Positions 43,158-55,600 of a DNA stretch of 64,000 nucleotides are shown here, one piece after another; within the stretch, counting starts at the first letter, position 1, and every line of letters begins with the position of its first letter. A model generated the notes under the pieces. It searched no databases. It was not told the DNA's origin and worked only from the letters and a program-made list of their open reading frames with translations. The DNA lies in contig NW_020289979.1 in the NCBI RefSeq assembly GCF_003144245.1, positions 908,514 to 972,513 on the forward strand. Direction: 5' to 3'. Both the position numbers and the translations under genes were made by a program. This DNA comes from Jaminaea rosea (taxonomy: Eukaryota > Basidiomycota > Exobasidiomycetes > Microstromatales).

Positions 43158-44949
43158 ATGAGCTCCTCCTCCTCCTCCCCCACCAAGGAGAACAAGCGCT
43201 GGATCCTCTTTGCATTTGAGATGGCCTGCTCGGGCCACCAGTCTCCCGGCCTCTGGACGCATCCCGAGGACAGGTCGCACCTGTACAACAAGCTAAGCTA
43301 CTGGACCGACCTAGCCAAACTGCTCGAGAAGGGTGCGCTACTCTCCCCTTGCATTCGCGAAAGAGGGACATATCAGCTGACATATCGCGCTTACGCCAGG
43401 CAAATTCGACGGTCTCTTCCTCGCGGATGTCCTAGGCATTTACGACCGATACGGCTCTTCCCCCTCTGCTGCCCTTCGATCGGGAGCCCAAGTCCCGCTC
43501 ATCGACCCAGCCTTTACCGTACCTGCAATGGCTGCCGTGACCCGTCACCTCTCCTTTGGCATTACGGCCACCACCTCGTACGAGCACCCCTACTCCCTCG
43601 CGCGCCGATTCAGTAGCTTGGACCACCTCACTAACGGGCGCGTAGGGTGGAACGTGGTGACGGGTTATCTGGATAGCGCTGCGAGACAATTTGGTGCGAA
43701 GAGCCAGGAGATGCATGCGAGGCGATATGAGATTGTGAGGCCAGGCCAGCGCGGTGGGGAGGGATGAGCGTGACGCAGAGTAGAGCAAAGCTGACCCCGC
43801 GCCGCGCCTCCTTCCCACTCTCTCGCCGCGCAACTCACCCAGGCCGACGAGTACATGGACGTGGTATACAAGCTCTGGGAGTCCTCCTGGTCAGACGACG
43901 CGGTACGACACTCCATTCCCTCCCAACTCTTCACGGACCCCACGCGGGTCCAACCCATCCACCACACCGGACCAAACTACTCCGTCCCGGGCCCACACAT
44001 CTGTGAGCCCTCTTTGCAGCGCACCCCCTTGATCTTCCAAGCGGGCTCCTCAGGCCCCGGACTAGCCTTTGCCGGCAAACACGCCGAAGTGGTATTCATA
44101 GCAGCGCATCGCCCGGACGTGGCAAGGAAACGCGTAGATGCTGCACGGGCGGCTGCTTCTGCTGCCGGGCGCGACCCGAAGAGCTTGAAAGTGCTAGCCC
44201 TACTCTGTCCCATCGTGGGGACTACGGACGTTGAAGCTCGCGAAAAGCATGCCGACTTCCTCGCCCACGGAAGTGATGAGGGGGCATTGGCCTTGTTCGG
44301 CGGATGGACGGGGATGGACCTCTCCCCCTACTCGGACGATGAGGAGCTCCGCACAGCCGCTGCCGCTGCTGGGTCGAATGCGATCAAGAGTGCCATCGAC
44401 GGATTTGCGCAACAGGACCCTTCGGTGCAGAAGTGGACGAAGAGGGAGGTGGCCAACTTGATCAAGGTAGGTGGGTTAGGACCGGTGGTGGTGGGTAGCC
44501 CGGAGGGGGTTGCTGATCAGTTGGAGGAGTGGGTGAGAGAGGCAGGCGTGGATGGGTTCAATTTGGCTTATGCTGTTGCGCCGGGAACTTTCGTTGATTT
44601 CATCGAGTTGGTTCTGCCCATTTTGAGGCAGAGGGGTCATGTTTGGGCGGAGTACCCGGAGGTTGAGCAGGAGCCCGCTGGGTGGAAGGGGGGAAAGGAG
44701 CTGAGCGTGGGCCAGGCCGCGGGTGGGTTTGGAGCCCAAGAGGTCTTGGGGCTGACGGCAAGGGAGAAGCTGTATGGTATTGGGCAGAGGAGGCTTAGGG
44801 ATGATCATTATGCTAGTCGATTCAGGTGGAGGGCAAGGCAGCCTGCGCCGGAGCTGCCTGGCCAGCGCGAGCCCCGCGAGACGAATGGTATTGATGGCAA
44901 GGAGGGGGAGCCGGATGAGGCGCCGACTAAACGCAAGAAGACTGGGTGA
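43158..44949 (+). CDS. FMN-dependent monooxygenase of the NtaA/SnaA/DszA family
   Basis: Flavin-dependent oxygenase of the bacterial-luciferase-like superfamily. Relatives use reduced FMN from a partner reductase to oxidise xenobiotics such as nitrilotriacetate or sulfur heterocycles. Exons 43158-43332, 43400-43734 and 43843-44949 give 538 residues. The first intron uses a GTGCGC donor. Motifs include KFDGLFLADVLGIYD, DPAFTVPAMAAVTRHLSFGI, TSYEHPYSLARRFSSLDHLT, GRVGWNVVTGYLD, HTGPNYSVPGPH and PLIFQAGSSGPGLAFAGKHA. The C-terminus has a charged extension. No flavin reductase partner is in the window, and the substrate is unknown. Fungal members are widely thought to derive from bacterial genes, but the presence of introns shows this copy is well established. 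Confidence 0.9.
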
Positions 44950-45848
44950 GGGTGGGACGACGCGATGGTGCGCTCCTCTAATCTACTCCTTTCCATTTCG
45001 CCTGAGTCGTTCATGGCATCTCGTAGTCATTTCTTGTCGTGTTGCACAGCGTGAGGTGGGGTCAACTGACTTCCTCCGCGGGTGCCACGCGCCGCGCCGC
45101 GCCGCGCCGCGCTCCACGTGGCGACTCAGACCCCTTGGTGCCTGTTTGGCGTGGGGCACAACGATGCAGGCGCAGTGCCTGCCTCTCTCTCTGCCCGTGT
45201 GTGTGCCTAAAGCCCGCCTAGCTGGCGTGGCTGTCCTCGTCGCCCCCGCCCCGCCCCGTCGTCCCGCCGTGCTCTCGTGTGGCTGTCGCTCTCTCTGTCT
45301 GTCTGGGCCCTCGCGAGGCGCCCAGGGCCACACGCAACGCACCGACCGTCGTCGTTGTGTCGTCGTCAAGGCGTCGAGTCGAGTCGAGTCGAGTCGAGGG
45401 CGCGAGCAAGACGGAGCGACGGGCTAGACTACCAGGACGCATCGCATCTCCTCCTCCTCCTCCTACTTCATCTCTCCACACCACTTACCAAGACAAGAAC
45501 CGCAGAGTAAAGCGGCGCATACGAAGACGGACGAGGTGAAGACAACAACACAACTCGATTCGCAGTTGCTCTTCCCGCCTTTCTCTTCTTCTCCTCCTCC
45601 TCTTCCTCTTCAGCTGCGCTCCCCCGCGTTCTCGTCGTAGCGAGCGCCCTTTTTACCCCAATCGACCCACGCCCGCCCGTGCACGCGACTCCCCACGCAA
45701 CGAGGGCATCAGCATCCTCGCTGTCTTCGACGAGAGTCAGCATTCAGCGATAGCAGCAGCAGCAGCAGCGGCAGCATCACACCAAGAGAGGCCAGGCCTG
45801 AATCGTTGAGAGCAGCGCAGTGCTGAGAGCAAAGCAGCAACAACAACC
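44950..45848. other. Intergenic region with short tandem repeats
   Basis: About 900 bases before the GSK3 start. It holds a GCCGC tandem run near 45090-45110 (GCGCCGCGCCGC), a GTCGA tandem run near 45370-45398, and a CAG run near 45750-45771. Likely GSK3 promoter and 5' leader; no gene recognised. Confidence 0.5.
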
Positions 45849-47599
45849 ATGTCCAGATCCAATGGGCTTGATCGTGAGTTCAGAGCGTGAGGTGCGGCGA
45901 GGGGCGTGAGGGAAGGGGAGAGGGAGGTGCTGCCCATCACTTGGCATGCGCAAAAGGGCGAGCTTGATTGCAAAGCCGCCTCATGAGCCGCCGTATGCGC
46001 CGCCCCATGCGCCGCAACCTGCGCATCGTCCTCGCACGGGCGTATCACTACGAGCTCTCTCCAGCCATCGTATCGAGTGATGTGGCGTCTCTTTGGTCGC
46101 CGGCTGGCTGACCCCGGCCTTGGTCTTGGCCGATGTCACGAGTCTAGGCTGGGTTGATCCGCTGCCGCCGTCGCCGCCGCCGTCGCCGCCGCCGTCGCCG
46201 CCGCCGCCGGTGCCGCACTTGCCTTTCGGTCCGCTCCTCCTCGTCGCAGCATATACTGACCCTCTCCTCCACACACACGCCCCGCACACACAGCCATGAA
46301 CGACCCCACGCGCGTAGTACGAGTAACAGCCTCGGATGGCAAGAGCGGCGAGTCGCGCGAGCTCGCCTACACCAACTGCAAGGTCATCGGCAACGGATCT
46401 TTTGGCGTCGTCTTCCAGGCGCGTGTCGTCTCCGGCGGCAATGGTAACCTCGTCGAAGGAGCTGGGGCCAGCCAAGATCAGGGAGCGGCAGGGAGTGCGC
46501 CGAGGGAGAACCAGGAGGATGTGGCTATCAAGAAGGTGCTGCAGGATAAGAGATTCAAGGTGCGCGTCCCATACATAGAGAGAAGAGAGGATGCCATGAT
46601 AACTCCAGCTTACTGATCTGTCTGCTCTTCCCCAATCCGCGCGCGCAGAACCGCGAGCTCCAAATCATGCGCATCGTCAAGCACCCAAACGTCGTCGACC
46701 TCCGCGCCTTCTTCTACTCCAACGGCGACAAGAAGGACGAAGTCTTCCTCAACCTCGTCCTCGAATACGTCCCCGAGACAGTCTACCGCGCGTCGCGACA
46801 CTACGCCAAGCTCAAGCAGCAGATGCCCATGTCCCTCATCAAGCTATACATGTACCAGCTGCTGCGCTCCCTCGCCTATATCCACTCCATCGGCATCTGC
46901 CACCGCGACATCAAGCCCCAGAACCTCCTCCTCAACCCAGCTACGGGCGTCCTCAAGTTGTGCGACTTTGGCTCCGCAAAGATACTCGTGGCAGGAGAGC
47001 CCAATGTGTCATACATCTGCTCGCGATACTACCGTGCGCCTGAGCTCATCTTTGGCGCCACAAACTACACGACGAACATCGACATCTGGAGTACAGGCTG
47101 CGTAATGGCCGAGCTGATGCAGGGGCAACCCCTCTTCCCAGGCGAGTCGGGTATCGACCAGCTAGTCGAGATCATCAAAGTCCTCGGAACTCCCTCGCGT
47201 GATCAGATTAGGACGATGAACCCAAACTACATGGAACACAAGTTCCCGCAGATCCGTCCACACCCATTCAACAAGGTTTTCCGACCTCGCACACCCCCCG
47301 AGGCCATCTCGCTCATCTCGAACCTCCTCGAGTACACCCCTTCAGCCCGACTCACAGCGGTAGAGGCTATGACCCACCCTTTCTTCGACGAGCTTCGTGC
47401 GGCCCCTGAATTCCTCATGCCAAACGGAAGGGCAGCCCCGCCGCTCTTTGATTTCACGAGGGAGGAGCTCAGTGTCCGGCCGGATCTGATCCATAAGCTT
47501 GTGCCGGAGCATGCGAGGCAGGGATTGATTGAGAGGGGAATCGATGTGGATAACTTTGAGCCGGTGCCGTTGGAACAGATGAGAGTTTCCTTGGATTGA
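45849..47599 (+). CDS. GSK3: Glycogen synthase kinase 3 (shaggy-type)
   Basis: Ser/Thr kinase of the CMGC group. Exons 45849-45873, 46294-46559 and 46649-47599 give 413 residues. Exon 1 is only 25 nt (MSRSNGLD plus one base) and is followed by a 420-nt intron. Splicing gives [20 protein letters not shown], the usual fungal GSK3 N-terminus. Kinase marks are [37 protein letters not shown] and [16 protein letters not shown], with the activating tyrosine in the last. [20 protein letters not shown] and the [15 protein letters not shown] end are also typical. A Gly/Ala/Gln-rich insert of about 25 residues lies between the glycine-rich loop and the VAIK lysine. The donor after KRFK is GTGCGC. Its stop is 702 bases from the converging PEX1 stop. 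Confidence 0.95.
46152..46210. repeat. GCCGCCGTC tandem repeat in GSK3 intron 1
   Basis: Repeated 9-bp and 3-bp units (GCC GCC GTC) within the first intron of GSK3, about 85 bases before its 3' splice site. Strong strand asymmetry in pyrimidine versus purine is not seen; this is a GC-rich microsatellite. Confidence 0.8.
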
Positions 47600-48301
47600 G
47601 CGGGGGGCGCGAGGCGGGCGAGGCGTGGGAGGTGGGGGCGGGGGAAGATGACCTGGAAGGAGAAGAAGCGAGCCAGGCGTGGCGTTGCACGAGCACAAGC
47701 GAGCAGGGTCGTCTCTCCCATAACATCAACATCAGCAGACACGAGCGAGCAGCAGCAGCAGCAGAGTCAAGGTCAATCGGTGGGCGGGCAGGCAGTGCGT
47801 TGAGTCGAGTAGGTCGGTTGTATGTCTCCGTCGACCGTAGGGTGGGTGTGGGCGTCGGCGTGGGCGGCCATTTTTTCAAAGTTCATGTTTTCGTTCATTC
47901 ATGCCGAGCTTTCCGTTCTGCCTCAACAACCCGGTCGTCACTCGGTCTCGTCGTACCATCCCGCTTCCCCCCCGCCCACCCACACACAGAGCCAACAGAA
48001 GCCAACTCCTCGAAGCGTCTTCCCTCTACACGGCCCCAGCACGAGAAGGAGGACGAGAACAAATGAGAAGCAGTTTCAACGATCGGAGCATCGTATTAAA
48101 CCTCGCTTTGTCCTTTGCTATTCTTCCCTTACATCGCCATCGCGATTCCTCCTCTCCTCCCCACCCGCAGCTACATGTACGTCCAGCTGTCCCTCCCTCC
48201 GACCTCGGCCCACCTCTCCACTCCCCTTCCCCCTCTCGAAGCCACCCTCCCCCGCCAGCAAAGGCGCGATAGATCCGTCCCTCCCTCGTCCTCACCCTCG
48301 T
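47600..48301. other. Convergent intergenic region GSK3 / PEX1
   Basis: 3' regions of two converging genes. Pyrimidine-rich in its right half (CCCTCCC and CTCTCC runs). No gene recognised. Confidence 0.45.
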
Positions 48302-51300
48302 CTACATCAAACTCTCCCTCCCGCCCACCTCTCTACTCCCCTCTCCCGTCCCAAACCCTTCCTCCCCCCGCTCTTTCCCACCAGCGAACTCGCGATAGAT
48401 CCGCGAGAGGCGCAGTCGTTCATTCGAGGGGACGGAGGGGCGTAGACCTGCCAAGGAGCGCGAAAGGTGAGAGGAGGTGACGGCTCGATGCCCTGGAGCT
48501 GGAGCGGGGGAGGAGGTGCCGTTTGCTTTGGAGTTGGAGTTGCGCGAACGTTGCGAGGTGAGAGAGTCGGAGTGAGCGGGGCGGGAGTTGGAGAGAGCTA
48601 GCTCCAGACGACGGCGGAGGGCTTGCTCTTCTGCTCCACTGCGACGGATCGCACTCGCACCCGCACCCGCACCCGCAGCCGCTCCCTCCCCCTGCTCCTC
48701 TGCTAGGGCGGTAAGCTCTGCAAATTCGAGTGAGCCAGCTCCCTCGTCGTCCTGGTCACCCTTCCCGTCCCCATTTGCGACCTTCCCGCCGCCCTGATCC
48801 GCAGCAATCCCCTCATGCACCACCTCCAAATGGGCATTGTACAGCAAAGCCTGCAGATCCGCTCCCGAGAACCCCTCCGTCTTCCCCGCGCATCTCTCTG
48901 CCCACCCTGCCTCCTCGACCTGGATCCCCCCTTCCCTCGCAACCGCACGCAGGATATCCGCCCTATCCCCCTCGTCGGGCATGTCGCAGAGGAGGGACTT
49001 GTCCAGTCGACCGGGACGGAGAAGGGCAGAGTCGATCAAGTCCGGGCGGGAGGTGGCGGCTAGGACGTACACGCCTGAGAGGCCTTCAGCGCCGTCCATT
49101 TGGGTTAAGAGCTGGTTGACTACACGGTCCGTCACGCCCGTGGAGTCGTGGCCTCTGCGAGCGTGCGTGCGGGGGGAGAGAGGGGCGAGAGGTCAGCGTG
49201 TCATGCCCATGCTGCGCGGTGGCGTCCACACGCGAACGTACCTCTTTGGCGCAATACTCTCAAACTCGTCGAAGAACAAAACGCAAGGCTTTGCAGCGCT
49301 CGCCCGTTCAAAGAGGTCCCTTACGCTCTTTTCGCTCGCTCCTATGTACTTGTTAAGGATCTCCGGACCCTTGACGCTCACAAAGTTGGCCCCACATTCC
49401 TTCGCCACCGCGCTGGCCAGCATGGTCTTGCCGCAGCCAGGATAGCCGTACAGGAGGAGACCGGAGCGGAGCCGGAGGGGGCAAGAGGCGAAGATGGGGG
49501 CGTAGCGTGAGGGGAACTCGAGAGTCTCTCGGAGGATTCGGCGCGTGGAGTGGAGACCGCCTATGCTTGACCATGAGGTTGAGCTGGGCGAGGAGAGGGA
49601 GAGGGATCGCAGTGTGAGGGGAGTGAAGTTTTCTTGGGCGGAGGTGAAGTCGGGGAGGGTGAGGCGCAGAGACGATGGCGTGTTCGAGGTATTGGACTCG
49701 GCCTCTGCTTGGCCGCCGTCTCGCGCTTGGCCGCCGTCTCGCGCTTGACCTTGGTGCTGCTCCTCGCCCCCAACGCGCAGCACGGCGCGATAGATTGCTC
49801 GATCGGTCAGATCGACGAGATCCGCCGGCAGGTACCCCTCCGTCTGCGCCGCCACCAGCACGTAGTTGAGCGTCGGGTCCGCCTCGATCCTTGCCATGCC
49901 TGGCGCGCCGTCGTCGTCGCCGTCCGAGCTGGAGTGAGTGGTGGAGCTCTCCGCCTTCTTGGCCACCAAATACCTGAGTATGTCAGCGCGCTCCGTCTTG
50001 CCCGGGGGCTTGACGCTCAGCGTCTCGCTCCACACATGTTTCTCTACGAGGAGCTTGTGCAACGCCGTGCTCCCGCTCGCGGTGGCTAGGACCACTCCCG
50101 CTGCCCCTTGCCCGGCGAGATGCTGCACGTATCCCTCAGCAATGGCGCGCGCTCGTGTGGGGTCCACATTCTCCACCTCAGGAATGGCGACGCGATCCAG
50201 ATTGTCGAGCATCAGGATCGCCCCTCCCCCCTGCGCTCCTGCGCCTCCCTCTGCATACCAATCAAGCGCGTCCCTCCACTCCCTAAACGTGCTCTTGAGC
50301 TGGGAGAGACGCATTTCCGCCATCGGAGCGCAATCCACGTAGAGAGTCGTGAGGAGGGAGGGGGAGAGGCGATGCGAGAGTGTGGTGAGGAGAAGCGTTT
50401 TCCCTACGCCTGACGGGCCGGTGAGGAGTATGTTGGTTGAAGAAGACGAGGCGTGACCTAGCGAGGCGGAAGAGACTGCATTGCGGATCGTGGAGTCGAC
50501 GTGGGAGAGGAGTGACTCGTAGCCTGGCAGGCTCGCGCTCTCCCTTCCCCCCTCTTCAGCCCACGAAGGCGCCTTCACGCTCTGCTGCTGCTTCGCTTCA
50601 TCCGTGGTAGGCGGGGCGGCCACACTGCCAGGGGGCGGGGCAGAGAAGCAGATCGTCTCCCCTATTCCCACCCCGCCCAGCTTGGCGCGCAATGCCCGAT
50701 TGAGGTAGACCCACCTCCCTGGCCAAGCCACTTCCTCGCTCATGAGTGTCGCCGCCCCCTTGAGGATGTACGTCGTCGCGGTTGGCTGCTTAGGCGGGGC
50801 GCCCCGGGAGCCTTCCGCAGTAGGAGGAGGAGGAGTAGGGCCGCTGCTTGACGCTGACGCTGACGCTTTCGCTGATGGGGCTGAATTGTCCTTGTCCAGG
50901 AGCTCGGAGAGGGGTCGGATGGAGGGGGCCGAGGGACATGGTTGGACATTTACACTCGCTCTGCCCCAGTGTGCGTCTTTCGCTGCATTTCCATACGCTT
51001 GGGAGAGGAGATGCCAGTCCGACTCTGGCTCCGACTCTGACTCTGACTCTGCCTCGCCATCTCCATCCCACACTACAAGCATGGCTGCCTCCCCTTCCAA
51101 ATCCCAGGCGCGTCCCTCCCCTTCCTCCCCACGAGCGAGCTGCGGCCGCATTGAGTCCGGCAGGACCCTGTAGACGCGATTCTTCAGCTTTGCCCGAGCG
51201 GCTAGAGCGCCGTGGAGCTGTCGCTGCTGCTGCTGGCTCCCGCCCCTGGAGCTCGACCCGATGTCGTGTGCTTGAGCAGCCGCCGCAGCTGCTTGAGATT

Positions 51301-52006
51301 GTCGAGTACGAGGCGCAATGACTATCTCCGTATTCGTCGTAAGCCGGACGGCTCTCGCTGCCCCGGGCGCTCCGGCAGACTGCGCAGCGGTTCGGGGCTC
51401 CGTCCCATCCACGGTGAACCAACACTCCTCCCTCCCAGCCCTGCCAACGAAGATGCACACCCTACCCTCGGTTGCGACGCTTCGTACCTGAGAGAGCATG
51501 TTGTCCTCGACGGCCCCCGCATTCTGGCTTAGCAGCTCCCAGTCGTCTGGCGTTAGCGGGGTGAGTTCGACGCGAGAGGCCGTAGGGAGGGGGGGGGAGC
51601 GAAGTAGCGTGAGAGTGTAGGAGGAGGAGGGCAGGGCCGCGGGATGGAAGAGCGAGGCGAGACTCGAGGAAAGGAGGAGAGTCGAGTCTAGATTGCTGGA
51701 CTGGCCTGACCATCCGAGGAAGATTGTGTCCCTCCTTCTCTCCCGTCGATCAACTTCCTCTTCGTCTGATCCTTCCGACGAAGAGGGCGCAGCCTCCCTC
51801 GAGTCGCTCTCGCTTCGCCGGGTCACTTGCAAGACGATGCTCTGCGGTGGTATGTCTCGCGCTACGAGGGCGGAGTAGACTGATGGGGGTAGGTGGGCGA
51901 GGGAGGAGCGCAGAGAGGGGGTGAAGGAGAGGGAGATGGGCGTTGCTTTGGACGAGGAGCCACCACTCGCATGCCCGTTGACGGCGTGCGAGCCTCTTGG
52001 TGGCAT
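48302..52006 (-). CDS. PEX1: Peroxin-1, AAA+ ATPase of peroxisomal import
   Basis: With Pex6, forms the hexameric motor that extracts ubiquitinated Pex5 from the peroxisomal membrane. Minus-strand exons 52006-49242 and 49154-48302 give 1205 residues. The N-terminal domain starts [20 protein letters not shown] (first clear Met after a leader that is open but biased). D1 has a Walker A GPSGVGKT (about residue 525) and a weak Walker B ([11 protein letters not shown]). D2 has Walker A GYPGCGKT (about 851), the signature [20 protein letters not shown] and Walker [15 protein letters not shown]. The intron lies exactly there, and splicing gives [21 protein letters not shown] Pex1-specific end is present ([20 protein letters not shown], then [12 protein letters not shown]). 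The donor is GTACGT. Confidence 0.95.
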
Positions 52007-52614
52007 GCTGCGAAGTGAGCGAATGAGCAAAGGAGCAAAGAATGCTATGATAGCTGCACACCTTCTATCCTGCCGGTGCCTGGATGCTCGAGGGTCCGGC
52101 TTCTTGAACGGCCGACTCGCTCGCTCGCTCTGTCCGTCCGACTCTCGAGCTCGACTCGCTCGCTCGCTCGCTCGCAGAGAGGCCGGACCGGGCGGCTTTT
52201 TGGCTGCACGCACGCAGGCACGCACGCAGGGAGGCACGTACGGCTCAGCCTTGTGAGAGACGGCGCAGCGATATTGAATGGCTCTCGATGATTGGATGCG
52301 ATAGGTGAGACGGTGACCGCCCTCGATGACCGCCCTCGATGATCTCCCTCTCGTCGACCCTGCCCGGCGGGACATGCCCTCGTCACCAGGGCGACGAGAC
52401 GTTCTTGATTGGAAAGCGCGGCGCGGCGTGGCGTGGCGTGGCGGGCGGAAGAAGCAGGCACGCGAGCAGGCAGGCGGGCGGGGCGGGACGGCTTCCAAGT
52501 TGAAATCTCGAGATGACTTAGAGGGACTCTCGTGCTTCTCTCCTTCGCGCCTCGTCTTCTCCATCACCTTCATCCTCCTACCTCTCGCCTCTCACCACGC
52601 CTTCGCAGCCGGCC
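52007..52614. other. Divergent promoter region PEX1 / ACO2 fusion
   Basis: About 600 bases between divergent starts. Holds CTCG tandem units (GCTCGCTCGCTCG near 52126-52172) and GCACGCAGG-type repeats near 52208-52235. The frame upstream of PEX1 is open through here, but its composition argues against coding. Confidence 0.5.
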
Positions 52615-55600
52615 ATGCTGCCACCGCATCGCCTCGCAGCAGGCAATGGCAGCGCCGCCCGTGCGCTGCGCCGTTCCCTCGCCACAGCTGCGCCTCCGAC
52701 GTTTCATCCTACGCGCCTTCCTCCTTACCAATCACTCTGCGCCAACCTCGATACGGTCCGCAAGGTGACAGACAATGCGCCCCTTTCACTCGCCGAGAAG
52801 ATCTTGTTCTCTCACTTGCGCAACCCGGAAGAGGTACTGGCGGGGAAACGTGGGGTGGATCTGAGGGGAAAGGAGTATTTGCCGCTCAGGGTGGATCGAT
52901 TGGCTATGCAGGGTGAGCGCGGGAGGATGGATAGCATATACTCTGCTCATGTGCTGACTTCACCTCTTTCTCGGCGCAGACGCATCGGCGCAAATGGCTC
53001 TCCTCCAGTTCATGACCTGCGGACTGCCACAAACGGCCGTACCGGCTTCGGTCCATTGTGACCACCTCATCCAGGCATTCGAGGGAGCAGAGGCCGATCT
53101 CAAGCGTGAGTGCGCGTCCAGTCCCAACACTTCCCTTTGCCGCACGCTGACACGCACCGCGATCAGGCTCCATCGCCTCGAACCAGGAAGTCTTCCAATT
53201 CCTCTCGTCCGCCTCGGCCAAGTACGGCATCGAGTTCTGGGCTCCTGGCTCGGGTATCATTCACCAAATCGTCCTCGAGAACTACGCTGCACCGGGACTC
53301 TTGATGCTGGGTACCGACTCGCACACCCCCAACGCATCGGGAATGGGATGTCTCGCCATCGGCGTCGGAGGCGCAGACGCAGTGGATGCGCTGACGGACA
53401 CGCCGTGGGAGCTCTTGACGCCGCGCCTCCTCAATGTTCACATGACTGGAAAGCTCAGCAGCTGGTGCACGCCCAAGGACATCATTCTCCACCTCGTCTC
53501 CAAGCTGACGGTACGCGGTGGCACAGGGCGAATCGTCGAATACTCTGGGCCAGGCCTTGCCTCGCTCCCCGCCACGGGGCTCGCAACGATGAGCAACATG
53601 GGCGCCGAAGTCGGGGCCACGACGAGCTGCTTCGGCTACAACGACGCCATGGCCCGCTATCTGGATGCGACGGGTCGGGGCGAAGTCAAACTCGGCGCAG
53701 AGCAAGCCGCTGCCCGCGGCCTCCTCAGTGCAGACCAGGGCGCACAGTATGATGAGCGAATTGAGATCGACCTCTCCACCCTCGAGCCAGTCCTCAACGG
53801 CCCCTTTACGCCGGATCTCTCCACCCCGCTCTCCCAGTACACGCGCAACGCCAAGGATGCGGAGAAGCGCGACCACCCGCTCGAGCTCAGCGCCGCCTTG
53901 ATTGGGAGCTGCACCAACTCATCCTACAACGACCTCGCACGCTGCGCCTCCCTTGCCCGCCAGGCGCTGGATCGGGGAATGAAGGTCAAGTGCCCCTTTG
54001 ACGTCACGCCGGGCAGCGAGCAGGTACGCGCCACCGTCGAGCGGGACGGGCTCACCTCCCTCTTCGAGTCTGTTGGGGGTCGAGTCCTCGCCAACGCGTG
54101 CGGCCCTTGCATTGGCCAGTGGGATCGCAAGGAGTGCCAGGGAAAGGAGAATGTCATCCTCACCTCGTTCAACCGCAACTTCAAGTCGCGCAACGACGGC
54201 AATTCCCAAACGCACAACATGCTCGCTTCGCCCGAGGTCGTCACCGCTATGGCCTTTGCGGGGAGGCTGGACTTTAACCCCATGACGGATAGCCTGATCG
54301 CGCCGGACGGCCAGCCCTTCCGCTTCTCACCGCCAGAGGGGGACGAGCTGCCCGCCATGGGCTTCACGGCGGGCGAGGTGGCCTATCTCCCACTTCCTGC
54401 GCCTCAGCCCCAGCCTGAAGTGGAGGTGGCCATCGACCCTTCGAGCAGCAGGTTGGAGCACCTCCAGCCGTTTGGCTCTGCCTTTGCGGGCGGAAAATAC
54501 GAGCTGGACAACATGGGCGTGCTGATGCGCATCAAGGGGAAGTGCACGACTGATCACATCTCAGCGGCGGGGCCCTGGTTGAAATACAAGGGGCATCTCA
54601 GCAACTTGGCGGAGAACACCTTGATTGGAGCAACGAATGCTGAGACGGGCAGGGTGAACAGTGCAGTCGACTACGAGGACGGACAAGAGGTGGAGGACAC
54701 GATCCCTGGCGTAGCGAAGCGCTTCAAGGCTCGCAACCAGCCTTGGGTGCTCGTCGCCGACCACAATTATGGAGAGGGCTCAGCGCGCGAGCATGCTGCT
54801 CTGCAGCCGCGCTTCTTTGGCTGCCAGGTCATCGTGGCGCGCTCCATTGCCCGAATCGCGGAGACGAACTTGCGCAAGCAGGGCGTTCTCACGCTTCTCT
54901 TCGAGGACGAGGCGGACTGGGAGCGTATTGGGGCTGGGGACGAGGTGGCGACCAAGGGGTTGGAGGACTTGCTCAAGCCCGGCGGCGACTTGCGTGCTCA
55001 GGTGACGTTGCTGGTCAAGAAGAGGGGTACGGGAGAGACCATTGAGATTCCGACGAAGCACACGCTTAGTCGTGCGCACCTGGACTGGATTCGCGCGGGG
55101 AGTGCGCTCAATGTCATTCGACAGCAGGCGGCGAGCGGTTCCAGCGCCAAGCCCCCATCGCAGCGCAGCGGGCTCTTCGCGGCGTCTTCCTCGCGCGACT
55201 CGCCGCCGTTTCATCAAGCGCGCTCCTTCTCAACATCGACGCGTCGTCGCGCCACCTCCTCCACCACGCCCGCGAACAAGATCTCACCCAACGACCCGCG
55301 TTATGTCCAGCCTGCGGCCGATGCTCGCGGCGAGGCCTTGCGGCGCATGGTCTACCCGACGTACGCGGACGCCGAGCTGGCCCGTAAACGCGCGGGCATC
55401 CCTGCCACGCTGGGGGAGGCTCTCCCCTTTGGCGCCGAGGTGCACGAGACGATTGACCGGGCATGGAAGTTGTTTCAACGCGAGAGGCGGGAGGCCCTGC
55501 GTGAGGACCTGCGCGTCAAGAGGGAGCGCCTCCATGAAGCTGTCCGCGATTTGGCGGGGACGGATTCCCGCCTCTACCGCGCTGCAACGTATCGCGTTAG

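Noticed and set aside
38466-44949. Zn2Cys6 factor plus FMN monooxygenase as a metabolic gene cluster
   Set aside because: No reductase, transporter or second tailoring enzyme lies nearby, and flanking genes are housekeeping, so cluster status is unsupported.
52007-52573. N-terminal extension of PEX1 by 189 residues from an upstream Met
   Set aside because: The extension is Arg/Ser/Pro-biased, includes repeat-derived RASERASRARES sequence and sits in the divergent promoter; the Met at 52006 gives a normal Pex1 start.
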